DNA of 64,000 nucleotides, from contig NZ_CACWVY010000001.1 in NCBI RefSeq assembly GCF_902764455.1, forward strand, positions 1 to 64,000, given 5' to 3'. How positions within the stretch are numbered: the first letter of the stretch is position 1; each line of letters opens with the position of its first letter. The position numbers were made by a program, and so were the translations under genes. The DNA is from an uncultured Methanobrevibacter sp. GTDB lineage: Archaea; Methanobacteriota; Methanobacteria; Methanobacteriales; Methanobacteriaceae. Below, one piece after another: positions 1 to 8,743 of this stretch. The notes beneath the pieces are model-generated. The model did not search any database. It worked only from the letters and a program-made list of their open reading frames with translations, and was not told where the DNA came from.

Positions 1-199
1 AAACTAAAGAAGGAATTCTGACATTTTTAGACTTCCAAATGCAAAATTGGACTCAAAATCACATAAAAATTAAATAAGCCTATAAAATTTTACAGACTCG
101 AATAAAATAATAATATTTAAATAATAATAAAACAAAATTAATAAACGATATGAATTAAATTACATATCTAAATCGGAAATCAATCACCCTTTTTATAAT

Positions 200-256
200 C
201 TTAAAAAAAGTTATAAAAAAGTTCTAAATTCGGGAAGTGGAAAAACACTACTTCCC
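200..256 (-). terminator. Hairpin plus T-rich terminator after dphB
   Basis: An inverted repeat GGGAAGT (232-238) / ACTTCCC (250-256) lies just beyond the dphB stop. Read on the minus strand, the hairpin is followed by two runs of T at about 200-222. This is the form of a terminator for the minus-strand gene. The rest of bases 1-199 is AT-rich and I see no gene in it. Confidence 0.5.
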
Positions 257-272
257 CACTCTCCCTTTCAAA

Positions 273-1070
273 TTAAACATCATCAAGAATACTTGAGTCT
301 GCTCCAGCAATTTCTACCAGATATTCAGCTTCTACAATGTGAAGTTTTGAAGGAATTATAATACAGTGTAAAGGACCTCCAAAATCAAAATCAATCAATT
401 TGCTAATTTTTCCGGCTCTGACACAAACATTTTTTGAACCAACACGGGCAATACCCATAGCCAAAGTGTCCTCATCTATCAATCCCTCACGGTCAAGGTC
501 ATTTTTAATGTTTAAAAGATATTCCAAACCCTGATTGACAGTCATGTAACGGTCTTTGTGGGCCTGGATGTCTAGTAAAACCAGAGTATGCAAATCCATT
601 TTAAGATTTTCTTCAATGGCTTCATATGGTGATTTCGGATAAAAGTTATAATCCGGAAACGGAATGGTTGTAACTTTACCGAACTTGTATCCCTGAAGAC
701 CTGAAATGGCTGGTGCTGAGGATAAAATTGAAGAACCGTGAATAACTTCAAATTCTATGCCTTTTTTGGAACACTGAACTAAAAAATCACTGTGAGTTGT
801 TGCAATCAGAGGATCTCCTCCAGTAACTAAAGCTACATTCTGGGTTTTTGCCTCTTCAATAAATTTATGTTCCTCTTCAACCTCGTTTCTAACCAAAACT
901 TCAATTTCCTTACCTATCAGTTCCTCGATTGTATCGAAACTGGAACCGAATAATCTTGAAGTGAAAAATTCGGCATATATCTTATCTACATTTTTTAAAC
1001 ATTCCAATCCTTTAAGGGATATGTCTTTCTCATCAAATAATCCTAAACCCACTAAATAAAACATATACAT
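273..1070 (-). CDS. dphB: Diphthine synthase (DphB)
   Basis: SAM-dependent methyltransferase that methylates the modified histidine of elongation factor 2 during diphthamide synthesis in the cytoplasm. The 265-residue protein has the tetrapyrrole-methylase fold signatures: LVGLGL near residue 6 and GGDPL at 84-88, the usual SAM-binding loop, and the length is typical of archaeal DphB. The start is either residue 1 or Met3 (position 1064), because the family usually begins with MFYLVGLG. No Shine-Dalgarno is visible and only 29 bp separate it from the divergent methyltransferase gene, so the transcript may be nearly leaderless. Identification rests on overall similarity to the family as I know it and is strong. 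Confidence 0.95.
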   Translation of the reverse strand: MYMFYLVGLGLFDEKDISLKGLECLKNVDKIYAEFFTSRLFGSSFDTIEELIGKEIEVLVRNEVEEEHKFIEEAKTQNVALVTGGDPLIATTHSDFLVQCSKKGIEFEVIHGSSILSSAPAISGLQGYKFGKVTTIPFPDYNFYPKSPYEAIEENLKMDLHTLVLLDIQAHKDRYMTVNQGLEYLLNIKNDLDREGLIDEDTLAMGIARVGSKNVCVRAGKISKLIDFDFGGPLHCIIIPSKLHIVEAEYLVEIAGADSSILDDV

Positions 1071-1099
1071 TATATAATAATTTAAACATAATAAATGTT
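1071..1099. promoter_or_regulatory. Very short divergent promoter between dphB and trm5
   Basis: Only 29 bp separate the two start codons. The interval is entirely AT (TATATAATAATTTAAACATAA-like) with no ribosome binding site on either side, so both genes probably have leaderless or near-leaderless transcripts, and core promoter elements for one gene must lie within or close to the other. Confidence 0.4.
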
Positions 1100-2104
1100 A
1101 TGAAATGCGTAAAAGTTCCATTAAAACAAATTAATGATACCCGTTTAAAATTAATGGCCGACGGTCAGATGAATATGGATTACAGGATAAAAACATCCGA
1201 CGGATTTGGATACATTCCTGTAAACAGCGAAATCGAAGGCCATGAAATTGTAGACATTGAACTGGAACCAATGAAAAAAGTCGCCCACAATTTTTCAGAG
1301 CTGCTTGAAGGCGAATTAAGCCACGAAGAAATTGAGAATCTGAAAACCTCCTTTGATACAATTGGAAATATCGTGATTTTGGAAATTCCTGACAATTTAT
1401 ATGATAAAAGGCAGATGATTGGTGAAGCAGCACTCAAATTTACAGGTAAACAGGCCATCTACATGAAAAAAAGTGCAATTAAAGGAACAATACGCATTAG
1501 AGATCTGGAATTTTTAGCAGGAACAGACGATTCAGTTACAATTCACAAGGAACATGGAGTTCGCCTAAAGCTTGATGTCCGTGAAGTTTATTTTTCACCT
1601 AGGCTTGCAACCGAAAGAATACGCATAAGCAACAGTGTATCTGACGGCGAAAGGATTTTAGATATGTTCTGTGGAATCGGACCGTTTCCAATTTTAATAG
1701 CTAAAAACCATAATGTCGACATTGCTGCAGTTGACATTAATGAAGCTGCAATAAAATATCTGAATGAAAATATTGAACTTAACAAACTAAAAGGAAACGT
1801 TAAATCATATTGCGGAGACATAAGAGATGTTAGCGAGTCATTTAACTGCAAGTTTGACAGAATACTTATGAACCTTCCGGGCCTTGCATATACTTTCCTT
1901 GACGTTGCCGTGAATCTGATTGAAGAAGGAGGAATAATCAACTATTATGAGTTTTCAGATTCATACGAACAGGGAATAAACAGGTTAAGGCATGCTGCAG
2001 CCCAAATCGGAAAGGATGTTGAAATCATAAACACCCGCAAAGTGAAGTCAACAGCACCGGGAGAATGGCATGTAGCTATTGATGGAAAGGTCATATCAAA
2101 ATGA
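1100..2104 (+). CDS. tRNA (guanine-37 N1) methyltransferase family, Trm5-like
   Basis: Class I SAM-dependent methyltransferase of the Trm5/Tyw2 group, which modifies G37 next to the anticodon of tRNAs. In this 334-residue protein the SAM motif I, DMFCGIGPF, lies at about 188-196, the acidic motif II (VDIN) at 211-214, and the catalytic-type NLPGLA at 258-263. The NLP motif with a preceding FSPR (166-169) is typical of Trm5 rather than of small-molecule methyltransferases. Archaea carry several paralogues (Trm5a, b, c), and I cannot say which this is, although the compact N-terminal part suggests a Trm5b type. It is transcribed divergently from dphB, another translation-modification gene. Confidence 0.88.
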   Translation: MKCVKVPLKQINDTRLKLMADGQMNMDYRIKTSDGFGYIPVNSEIEGHEIVDIELEPMKKVAHNFSELLEGELSHEEIENLKTSFDTIGNIVILEIPDNLYDKRQMIGEAALKFTGKQAIYMKKSAIKGTIRIRDLEFLAGTDDSVTIHKEHGVRLKLDVREVYFSPRLATERIRISNSVSDGERILDMFCGIGPFPILIAKNHNVDIAAVDINEAAIKYLNENIELNKLKGNVKSYCGDIRDVSESFNCKFDRILMNLPGLAYTFLDVAVNLIEEGGIINYYEFSDSYEQGINRLRHAAAQIGKDVEIINTRKVKSTAPGEWHVAIDGKVISK

Positions 2105-2282
2105 TTTTAAAATTGAAACTATCAAAATTATAAAAGCAACTTTACATTAACAGTGAGCAATTGCAGTTAACAGTTAAACGAAAAACAAGGATATATATCA
2201 AGCACTAAAAAACAGAAGTTCAAATAAAAAAAAGTTAAATTAATGTAAAAAAAAATAAAAAAAAGAGAAAGGCATTCAAAAT

Positions 2283-2609
2283 TTAGAACTGGATTCTATT
2301 ACCTGTCCATAAATCATCATCATTGAATGCATCAGCTTTCTTCTGGTCTTCCATGTATTTATTTATATCTCTGTATACTTTTACTCTAAAGATATCAGGA
2401 TAAGCTATGTATAACATATCCCCATTAGCGCTTGTTTCTTTAACGTAGGTTTCTTCAAATTCAATAATGCAGTCAGTTTCCTTATTAAAATGATGAACCT
2501 CATTGGCACATAATATTTTGAAATGTACAAAATCGCCTTTCAATAATTCCTTTACTAAATCCTTAATCAAAGGGGGATAATCTGTTGATTTATTACTTTT
2601 AACTTCCAT
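2283..2609 (-). CDS. Hypothetical protein, 108 aa
   Basis: I do not recognise this protein. It is 108 residues, soluble, acidic and rich in Lys, Asp and Glu, with no transmembrane segment or cysteine motif. The middle (about residues 25-85) alternates hydrophobic and polar residues in a way that suggests a small beta-rich domain, and the C-terminus (DDDLWTGNRIQF) is highly charged. A GAGGAGAAAAT ribosome binding site precedes the ATG, and it stands alone between an AT-rich gap of about 180 bp downstream and about 220 bp upstream. It is probably a genuine gene, given the good start signal and codon use like its neighbours. Confidence 0.7.
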   Translation of the reverse strand: MEVKSNKSTDYPPLIKDLVKELLKGDFVHFKILCANEVHHFNKETDCIIEFEETYVKETSANGDMLYIAYPDIFRVKVYRDINKYMEDQKKADAFNDDDLWTGNRIQF

Positions 2610-2828
2610 ATTTTCTCCTCACCATTATCAACAAGTTTCAAATCTCTAAGTATTACAATATTTTTGTAAATTTCATCAAAAATAAACTCAATACTTTAAT
2701 TTATTTTGATGGGTATTAGTAGAAATTATCTCAAATGTTATTTAATAATTTTAATTTTTATTGTTTAAATACTTAACATATAATCAAATTTCAATTAATA
2801 AAAAAAATTAAAGGTAAAGAATTATCAT

Positions 2829-3758
2829 CTAAATCGGGTCAATAATTCCTTTTTCTGTTATGATACCTGTAATCAGTTCCTTTGGAGTTATATCAAATGC
2901 AGGATTAATGACTTCAGTGCCTTCAGGACAGATTCTTGCACCTCCATAATACCTTACTTCATCACCGTCACGCTCTTCAATAACTGTATCATAGATATTG
3001 ATTTCATTGTCAAATGTTGAATAAGGTGCAGCTACATAAAATGGAATATCATGGTGTTTTGCAGCAAGAGCTACCATAAATGATCCTACCTTGTTTACAA
3101 CACCGCCTTTTGCTATTCTGTCAGCACCGATTACAACCTTATCAATCTTTCCTTGAGACATTAAAAATCCTGATGCAACATCAGGAATCAATTTAACTGG
3201 AATGTTTTCCTGCTGCATTTCCCAAACACTCAGGCTTGCACCCTGCCCGCGCGGACGGGTCTCGTCACAGATTACATTGATGTTTTTGCCAGCATCCCTT
3301 GCAGCCCTAAATACTCCAAGTGCAGTTCCATAATCAACACAGGCTAATGCTCCTGCATTACAATGAGTCAAAACAGTATCCCCATCATCAATTATCTCAG
3401 AACCATATTTTCCTATAGCTCTATTTGTAGCCATGTCTTCCCCATACATTTTTAGTGCTTCTGCAAGTGCATCATCACTGCCCAATACCCTGTCAACTGC
3501 CCAAAACAGATTAACCGCTGTCGGTCTTGCCGCTTTAATTTCTACAGCTGCTTTATCCAAGTCAACACCGTTAATGTCAGCCAGTGCCATTCCAAAAGCA
3601 GCTGCCACTCCAATAGCAGGAGCTCCTCGAACAGTCATATTTTTAATTGCAACAATAACATCCTGATAGTTATCACAATAAACATAAGTCAACTCATCAG
3701 GAAGTTTTCTTTGATCAATAAGTTTTAATTTGTTATCTTCCCATTCAAGTGTTTTCAT
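2829..3758 (-). CDS. mtnA: MtnA-family aldose-phosphate isomerase (S-methyl-5-thioribose-1-phosphate isomerase)
   Basis: Member of the eIF2B-alpha/MtnA isomerase family, which converts ribose-1-phosphate-type sugars into ribulose phosphates. The usual MtnA substrate is 5-methylthioribose 1-phosphate, from recycling of the methylthioadenosine made when SAM donates aminopropyl groups. In the 309 residues the substrate-loop GAPAIG is at 45-50, the catalytic cysteine is C133 in THCNAG, and the catalytic aspartate is D213 in GADRI. In many archaea the same family acts on 5-deoxyribose or ribose phosphates, so the exact substrate is uncertain. A nicotianamine-synthase-like gene elsewhere in this window (58327-59148) would produce methylthioadenosine, which makes salvage plausible. 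Confidence 0.85.
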   Translation of the reverse strand: MKTLEWEDNKLKLIDQRKLPDELTYVYCDNYQDVIVAIKNMTVRGAPAIGVAAAFGMALADINGVDLDKAAVEIKAARPTAVNLFWAVDRVLGSDDALAEALKMYGEDMATNRAIGKYGSEIIDDGDTVLTHCNAGALACVDYGTALGVFRAARDAGKNINVICDETRPRGQGASLSVWEMQQENIPVKLIPDVASGFLMSQGKIDKVVIGADRIAKGGVVNKVGSFMVALAAKHHDIPFYVAAPYSTFDNEINIYDTVIEERDGDEVRYYGGARICPEGTEVINPAFDITPKELITGIITEKGIIDPI

Positions 3759-3786
3759 TTTAACACCTTAAAAAAAATAAAATAAG

Positions 3787-3859
3787 AAAAAAAGCATAAT
3801 TAAGTGTTAGTTTCTAATTTTGTTTAATGCTTGAGCATCGTTTATAACTATGCTTTTTT
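3787..3859 (-). other. Structured intergenic segment with nested inverted repeats
   Basis: An 11-bp inverted repeat (AAAAAAGCATA at 3788-3798, TATGCTTTTTT at 3849-3859) encloses two small hairpins: TTAG/CTAA near 3808-3820, and ATGCT/AGCAT at 3827-3838. It lies downstream of the pyrophosphatase gene. Read on the minus strand it ends in a run of T, so it may be a terminator with a complex stem. A small structured RNA is the other possibility. Confidence 0.4.
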
Positions 3860-3983
3860 ATAAAATATCCTAAAAAGGATTTGATTAGAGACGTATTAAA
3901 AATACATCTTATATATTATTTATCAAGTTATCATTTATAAGTTTTTATATGAAATTGAAAAAAGCAATGCAAAATGTAATACT

Positions 3984-4904
3984 TTAAGCATTTTCAGTCA
4001 TAATAGGCACTACTTGTTTTTTACGTGAAACAACACCTTCAAGCAATGCAGTATTATCTTCCAATTTCACACCGTATGCTTTTTCAACAAGTCCTGCATC
4101 TTTTCCAAGGACAATTACCTGAGAGTTGCTGTTAACAATATCAGTTATTAAAAGCATGAACAAGTCCAAATCTTCATCTTCAATGATTTTATTAATTCCA
4201 GCTTCCAAATCCTCTTTCATTGCCATTACATCAGAAATATCTGCAGTATTAACCTGATTTACAATGGATTTAACATCTTTAAAGTCGATCTGTTTTGCAT
4301 CCAATGCCAATATTTCATCAATGGTGAAACTGCTTAAATCAGTTCCAGCCTTAAGCATATCCAAACCGTATTCCTCATAGTTAATTTCAGCGATTTTTGC
4401 AAGTTCCTCAACAGCTTTCTTATCATCATCAGTTGTTGTAGGAGATTTTAAAAGTAAAGTGTCTGAAATAATAGCAGACAACATTAATGTTGCTATTTCT
4501 TTAGTAATTTCAACACCGTTTTCTTTATATAATTTGCATAAGATAGTTTCAGTACATCCAACAGGTTCAAACCTTAAAAATAAAGGATATGAAGTTTCCA
4601 GAGCCAATTTATGATGGTCAACGACTTTTAAAATATTTGCATTTTCCAAATTGTCAACAGATTCTGCCGGAGAGTTGTGATCGACTAAAATAACATCGGC
4701 ACCATCTTCAACATCCTCCAAAAGTTCAGGTGCATCAATGTCTAAATAATTTAAAATAAATTCTGTTTCTTTATTAATGTTACCTAATCTGTAAGCCTGA
4801 GCTTCAGAGTTTCCTAATTCTTTTTCCAAGTTAGTCATTACCAAACTTGAAGTAATACTATCACTATCCGGACTTTTATGTCCAAAAACATAAGTTTTAA
4901 CCAT
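3984..4904 (-). CDS. ppaC: Manganese-dependent inorganic pyrophosphatase (family II)
   Basis: Hydrolyses pyrophosphate to phosphate, pulling biosynthetic reactions forward in the cytoplasm. It is a DHH-superfamily enzyme: the metal ligands are visible in HKSPDSD (9-15), DHN (75-77) and DHH (96-98). The C-terminal active-site loop SRKKQ is at 293-297. The length of 306 residues matches family II enzymes, which have two domains with the active site between them. It stands alone, with a 224-bp gap to mtnA downstream. The start is the first ATG, followed by MVKTYVFGHK as in relatives. Confidence 0.96.
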   Translation of the reverse strand: MVKTYVFGHKSPDSDSITSSLVMTNLEKELGNSEAQAYRLGNINKETEFILNYLDIDAPELLEDVEDGADVILVDHNSPAESVDNLENANILKVVDHHKLALETSYPLFLRFEPVGCTETILCKLYKENGVEITKEIATLMLSAIISDTLLLKSPTTTDDDKKAVEELAKIAEINYEEYGLDMLKAGTDLSSFTIDEILALDAKQIDFKDVKSIVNQVNTADISDVMAMKEDLEAGINKIIEDEDLDLFMLLITDIVNSNSQVIVLGKDAGLVEKAYGVKLEDNTALLEGVVSRKKQVVPIMTENA

Positions 4905-5051
4905 ATTATCGATTCCTTAAAAAAATTAATATTAATAACACTTAATAATATCTTTTTCATCTTATTTAATATTGCCATTGCAAAAAAAATCAGTAAACTC
5001 TCAAAAGAAACATATTTTGAAAAATTTAATAGTAAAAATAAAAAAAAGTAT

Positions 5052-5918
5052 TTAGTAATGACTTTGTGGAGTCATTCCCAAATGATGATCTTCGCTTTTC
5101 TTACCAGGTATTCCATAAGCATCTGCTCTGCATTGAGTACATGCTCTAAATACAGGTATAATCTCTTCAACTTGTTCTCTGACACTTTCCATCATGGAAC
5201 AGTCAGGACGTGAATAATGTTTCATCTTAGCTAAAGGAATTAACGGCAAGATATTCATTAAAGAAGCACCGCGTTTTTTAACTTCCTTTGCAATCTCAAC
5301 GATATGTTCATCATTCAATCCCGGAATTAAAACGGAATTAACTTTTACAACCATGCCATTGGCTGCTGCTTTTTCAACACCATCCAATTGATTTTTGATT
5401 AGAATATTGACTGCATCATAGCCTTTATAGATTTTTCCCTCGTATTTAATGAAAGAATAAATATCAACAGCAATGTCCGGATCGATTGCATTTATTGTTA
5501 CAGTAACAGAATTTACTCCAAGTTCTGCAAGTTTATCTGCATATTTTGGAAGTAAAAGCCCATTAGTACTCATACATTTAATTAAATCAGGCTGCTCTTT
5601 TGCTAATTTTTCAAAAAATTCAAAAGTTTCTTCGTTAGCAAGAGAATCACCAGGACCTGCAACACCTACAACTGAAATAGGACCTTCTGCAGTTACATCA
5701 TTAACATGTTTTATTGCGGCATCAGCATCCATAACACAGCTTGCAACACCCGGCCTGTCTTCTTCATTGTTAATATCTCTTGTACAGAAGTTACAAAAGA
5801 TATTACATTTTGGTGCAACAGGCACATGTGCTCTTCCTACTTTATCATGCATTTTTTCATTAAAACATGGATGTGCTTTTGTTATGTGTGCGAATCTTGA
5901 ACCTTTATGCTCAGCCAT
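5052..5918 (-). CDS. nifB: NifB-type radical SAM protein (FeS-carbide cluster synthase)
   Basis: NifB fuses two [4Fe-4S] units with a SAM-derived carbide to give the [8Fe-9S-C] L-cluster. From the ATG at 5918 the protein has 288 residues. HPCF at 16-19 and a C-terminal CTQC (260-263) carry the extra cluster ligands, and the radical SAM CX3CX2C is C38, C42 and C45. There is no C-terminal NifX domain, as in other archaeal NifB. A longer open frame starts at 5969, but 5918 is preceded by GGAAGTGAT and matches the family N-terminus. The gene lies 71 bp after mmp17 with its own TATA box. No nitrogenase structural genes are in the window, so a role in the methyl-coenzyme M reductase activation complex, which contains L-type clusters, is the best reading. 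Confidence 0.93.
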   Translation of the reverse strand: MAEHKGSRFAHITKAHPCFNEKMHDKVGRAHVPVAPKCNIFCNFCTRDINNEEDRPGVASCVMDADAAIKHVNDVTAEGPISVVGVAGPGDSLANEETFEFFEKLAKEQPDLIKCMSTNGLLLPKYADKLAELGVNSVTVTINAIDPDIAVDIYSFIKYEGKIYKGYDAVNILIKNQLDGVEKAAANGMVVKVNSVLIPGLNDEHIVEIAKEVKKRGASLMNILPLIPLAKMKHYSRPDCSMMESVREQVEEIIPVFRACTQCRADAYGIPGKKSEDHHLGMTPQSHY

Positions 5919-5960
5919 ACTATCACTTCCCTTCATATAACATCTGTTAATTTGTATTGA

Positions 5961-5985
5961 TACGAACAATTATATAAACTTTTCT
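5961..5985 (-). promoter_or_regulatory. nifB TATA promoter
   Basis: On the minus strand GAAAAGTTTATATAATTG contains a purine-rich BRE-like stretch followed by TTTATATA (plus-strand 5971-5978). It is about 55 bp before the nifB ATG, giving a predicted leader of roughly 25-30 nt that includes the ribosome binding site. This suggests nifB can be transcribed independently of the mmp genes upstream. Confidence 0.55.
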
Positions 5986-5989
5986 ATAT

Positions 5990-6544
5990 TTATCCGTTTA
6001 ATTCAGATATATATTCATTAGCTTTTTCTATCCATGCATCCTTGATTAACTCATCAGTAGCCACTACAGTTACAATATCTTCAGTGGACATGTCTTTAAT
6101 GATTTTAAAACCTTCAGGCAATATTCTAAATATTGCATCGTAAATTCTCCTTTGTAAATTGGAATGAGGATCATCAATAACAATGGTTTTCAAATCTACA
6201 TGGTCGCCTGCAATTTCGAGCTGATACCTGTTCGGCTGATAAATTTCATCTCTTGAAAATCTTCTCCACAACTGTTTTAAAATGTTCGGGAGATAATTTT
6301 CGTTATCAACAATAATACGAGTAATATCATCTTCTTTAACATAGCTAAGATTAGCAACATCTTCAAATGTAACCACACTTGAAGTTTTCTTCATTTTAAT
6401 AGCTAAGACAAATACAGGATCATCAGGATTTACATAAGCTCTCAAATCATCAACGGCAGCTCCCAAAACCAAATCCTGAAATATCTGCTTGATGATGATT
6501 TCATAAACTTCTGCACCTCTTTCATCATAGCATTCAACTAACAT
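5990..6544 (-). CDS. Methanogenesis marker protein 17 (Mmp17)
   Basis: Mmp17 is conserved in methanogens and is a component of the complex (with McrC, Mmp3, Mmp7 and the A2 ATPase) that reductively activates the nickel of F430 in methyl-coenzyme M reductase. This copy has 184 residues, the normal size, with no signal peptide or membrane segment. Recognition rests on the overall sequence, including the N-terminal VECYDERGAEVYE and the central WRRFSRDEIYQPNRY. It is the fifth gene of a minus-strand series, 18 bp after mmp15, with AAGGGTTGAT as ribosome binding site. Confidence 0.9.
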   Translation of the reverse strand: MLVECYDERGAEVYEIIIKQIFQDLVLGAAVDDLRAYVNPDDPVFVLAIKMKKTSSVVTFEDVANLSYVKEDDITRIIVDNENYLPNILKQLWRRFSRDEIYQPNRYQLEIAGDHVDLKTIVIDDPHSNLQRRIYDAIFRILPEGFKIIKDMSTEDIVTVVATDELIKDAWIEKANEYISELNG

Positions 6545-6562
6545 TTTATCAACCCTTAATAA

Positions 6563-7804
6563 TTATTTGTCATCTTGTCTGTGTCCCATTCCTGATACTA
6601 AAAGAGCTGCTCCTACAGCACCGATATGTTGAGAATATTCAGGAACAATAACTTCAATTCCACCTAAAGTTTCACTTACCGCTTCAACAAGACCTGAAAT
6701 TAAACTTGTTCCTCCAACTTGGATTAAAGGTTCACGAATATCAATTTCCTGAAGTTGCTGTTCATAAACCTGTTCAGATACTGAATGACATGCTGCAGCT
6801 GCTACATCAGCTTTGGAACCTCCTGCCGCAAGGGTGGTAACAAGATCCTGAATACCAAATACGATACAATATGAATTCAACATTGCTTTTCTCCAGTCAC
6901 CCTGAACTGCCAAAGGACCCAATTCAGTAATGTCAACATCCAGCCTACGGGAAGTCATGTCCAAAAATCTTCCAGATGCTCCTGCACAGATACCACCCAT
7001 GGTAAAGTTATCCGGAATACCGTTATTTACAGTAATTACCTTGTTATCCATACCTCCGATATCCAATACAGTAGCTTCACCTTTCTGACAGTCTGCAAGA
7101 TATACTGCACCTTTTGCATTAACTGACAATTCTTCTTGAATAAGTTCAGCCTTGAATTCCTGACCCATGGTAAATCTACCGTAACCTGTGGTTCCAATAC
7201 CATCAAGGTCATCCCAGTCATAATCTGTTTGTCCGAATGCTTCTGCAGCGGCTGTTTTTGCAGATTCAATGATGTCTTTGGTGGATGTCCAACCGGTACC
7301 GATAACCTCATTGTTTTCCATGAGCACTGCTTTTGTAGTTGTTGAACCTGAGTCAAGACCAAGAGTAAGACCTTCTTGTTTTTCACGAGCAAGAATGCTT
7401 CTACGAGTTACAGTAGTAGCCAATGCTTCCATACGGATGAATAGTTCATCAGCTTTTGTTCTTTCAGTGAATGAGTAAGTAACTACTGGAATACGAGTAT
7501 TATTCTGGATAAAACGTCTGACTTCATTTCTGACCAATGCTGCTTCTGCACATCTAAAACAGGTTGCAATAAATACTGCATCAGGTTTGGACCTGCCTTC
7601 AACAATAGCCATAGCTCTTGCAATCATTAATTTTAAGCTTGAACTTTGAGCTGAAAATCCGAATTTTTCATATGATTCATCAATATAATCCAAATCGATT
7701 TCAGGAAGAACAATTTCTGCACCAAACTTATTTGCTGCCTTTTCAATTTCCTTTTGAATTCCACTATATTCAGTTCCACATGAAACTAAAGCAATTTTAA
7801 CCAT
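6563..7804 (-). CDS. Methanogenesis marker protein 15 (Mmp15), HgdC/BadF-type ATPase
   Basis: A 413-residue methanogen marker with an N-terminal domain of about 140 residues (cysteines in ATCFRC, 80-85) joined to an ASKHA ATPase of the BadF/HgdC activator family. The ATPase has phosphate loop 1 DSGSTTTKA at 151-159, phosphate loop 2 LDIGG at 247-251 and an adenosine-type GGTS at 364-367. C273 ([11 protein letters not shown]) and C313 (NSYCIVFG) sit where HgdC-type activators bind the [4Fe-4S] cluster at the dimer interface. In those relatives ATP hydrolysis drives a low-potential electron onto a partner. Its exact role in methanogens is not established. A GGAGG site lies 7 nt before the ATG and it follows mmp5 by 2 bp. 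Confidence 0.92.
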   Translation of the reverse strand: MVKIALVSCGTEYSGIQKEIEKAANKFGAEIVLPEIDLDYIDESYEKFGFSAQSSSLKLMIARAMAIVEGRSKPDAVFIATCFRCAEAALVRNEVRRFIQNNTRIPVVTYSFTERTKADELFIRMEALATTVTRRSILAREKQEGLTLGLDSGSTTTKAVLMENNEVIGTGWTSTKDIIESAKTAAAEAFGQTDYDWDDLDGIGTTGYGRFTMGQEFKAELIQEELSVNAKGAVYLADCQKGEATVLDIGGMDNKVITVNNGIPDNFTMGGICAGASGRFLDMTSRRLDVDITELGPLAVQGDWRKAMLNSYCIVFGIQDLVTTLAAGGSKADVAAAACHSVSEQVYEQQLQEIDIREPLIQVGGTSLISGLVEAVSETLGGIEVIVPEYSQHIGAVGAALLVSGMGHRQDDK

Positions 7805-7806
7805 TC

Positions 7807-8262
7807 TTATTCCTCCTCAGTAGTTTCTTCAAGGGAATCTACAAATTCGTTAATTTCATTTACCATAACATATGTTTCATCTTGATTAGTAGGATAATTA
7901 AGTTCCAATACAGGAATACCTTTATTTCTAAGTAAAAATATAGATAATTCGTTAGTCCTGGCACAACCGATACATCCAAATCCGTAAGGAGCACCATCAA
8001 CAACAATTGCTGCTTCAGCTTCATCTATAATCGGTCCGATAATAGCCATTCTTCCACGAACCCCTGACGGAACCTCAATAGCTGCATATTTAAGTCCTTT
8101 AATCGGATCTTCTTCAGTAATGTTCATTGGAGGAGAATCAATCTCCGGATCTTTAATCTTCTGCCTAATTTGTTTTTGTAAAACTAAAGGAGTGTGACCT
8201 TTCCTTTCAAGTAAATCTGCCAAAATTAATGAATTTGGAGGATAAACTGCAATTTTAACCAT
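7807..8262 (-). CDS. Methanogenesis marker protein 5 (Mmp5)
   Basis: Methanogen marker family of unassigned biochemical role. The protein has about 151 residues from the ATG at 8262. That start is preferred over the upstream ATG at 8274 because GGGTGA precedes it at normal spacing and relatives begin [14 protein letters not shown] motif at 97-100, followed by [15 protein letters not shown], suggests metal or iron-sulfur binding. It sits between mmp6 (13 bp) and mmp15 (2 bp), so it is almost certainly cotranscribed with them. A function linked to methyl-coenzyme M reductase activation or cofactor handling is inferred from this company only. Confidence 0.88.
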   Translation of the reverse strand: MVKIAVYPPNSLILADLLERKGHTPLVLQKQIRQKIKDPEIDSPPMNITEEDPIKGLKYAAIEVPSGVRGRMAIIGPIIDEAEAAIVVDGAPYGFGCIGCARTNELSIFLLRNKGIPVLELNYPTNQDETYVMVNEINEFVDSLEETTEEE

Positions 8263-8275
8263 ATTTTCACCCATA

Positions 8276-8743
8276 TTATTTATTTTCTAAACATTCATCC
8301 ATAATTTTTTTAAATTCGTCAACATCAACCGGTTTTTTCTCTTCAAGCTCAACCTCTTTAGGATTTTCCAAAGCTTCAGAAACAAAACCGAGTATACGGT
8401 ATTCCTTTTCCATTTGGTGGAATCCTTCCCTAGGACCAAATCTATGACCTCTGCATCTTCTAGGATCACCAGGAGCAAAACCTCTTTCCTTTGTGAAAAT
8501 GTGGTTTGGATCGAGTTTTCTTATCTCTTCAATAGCTTTATAGACATCTTCACTTTTTCCACTTATCATAGACCCATAACAAGTGTTCTTTATTGTAAGA
8601 GGCAAACCAAGCATATGAAATTCACTTACAATCTCCTGTTCACTTACATGAGCTCCAGGCCCAATAAATATCATACGAGTAATTACATCCGGGTCCCAAT
8701 CTTCCTTACCCAAATCAGGACTCATTGTTAGATTCTGTGACAT
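8276..8743 (-). CDS. Methanogenesis marker protein 6 (Mmp6)
   Basis: A 155-residue methanogen marker of unknown biochemical role, recognised by the [16 protein letters not shown] segment near residue 23 and the basic [16 protein letters not shown] near 90. There is one conserved-looking cysteine in each half and no membrane segment. The start overlaps the end of mmp3 by 29 bp, with GAAGGAG ribosome binding site 9-10 nt before the ATG, indicating translational coupling within the mmp3-6-5-15-17 series. Confidence 0.88.
   Translation of the reverse strand: MSQNLTMSPDLGKEDWDPDVITRMIFIGPGAHVSEQEIVSEFHMLGLPLTIKNTCYGSMISGKSEDVYKAIEEIRKLDPNHIFTKERGFAPGDPRRCRGHRFGPREGFHQMEKEYRILGFVSEALENPKEVELEEKKPVDVDEFKKIMDECLENK

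Noticed and set aside
5052-5918. Nitrogenase gene cluster
   Set aside because: Only nifB is present. No nifH, nifD, nifK or nifE/N homologue is seen in the window, and NifB also occurs in methanogens that cannot fix nitrogen.
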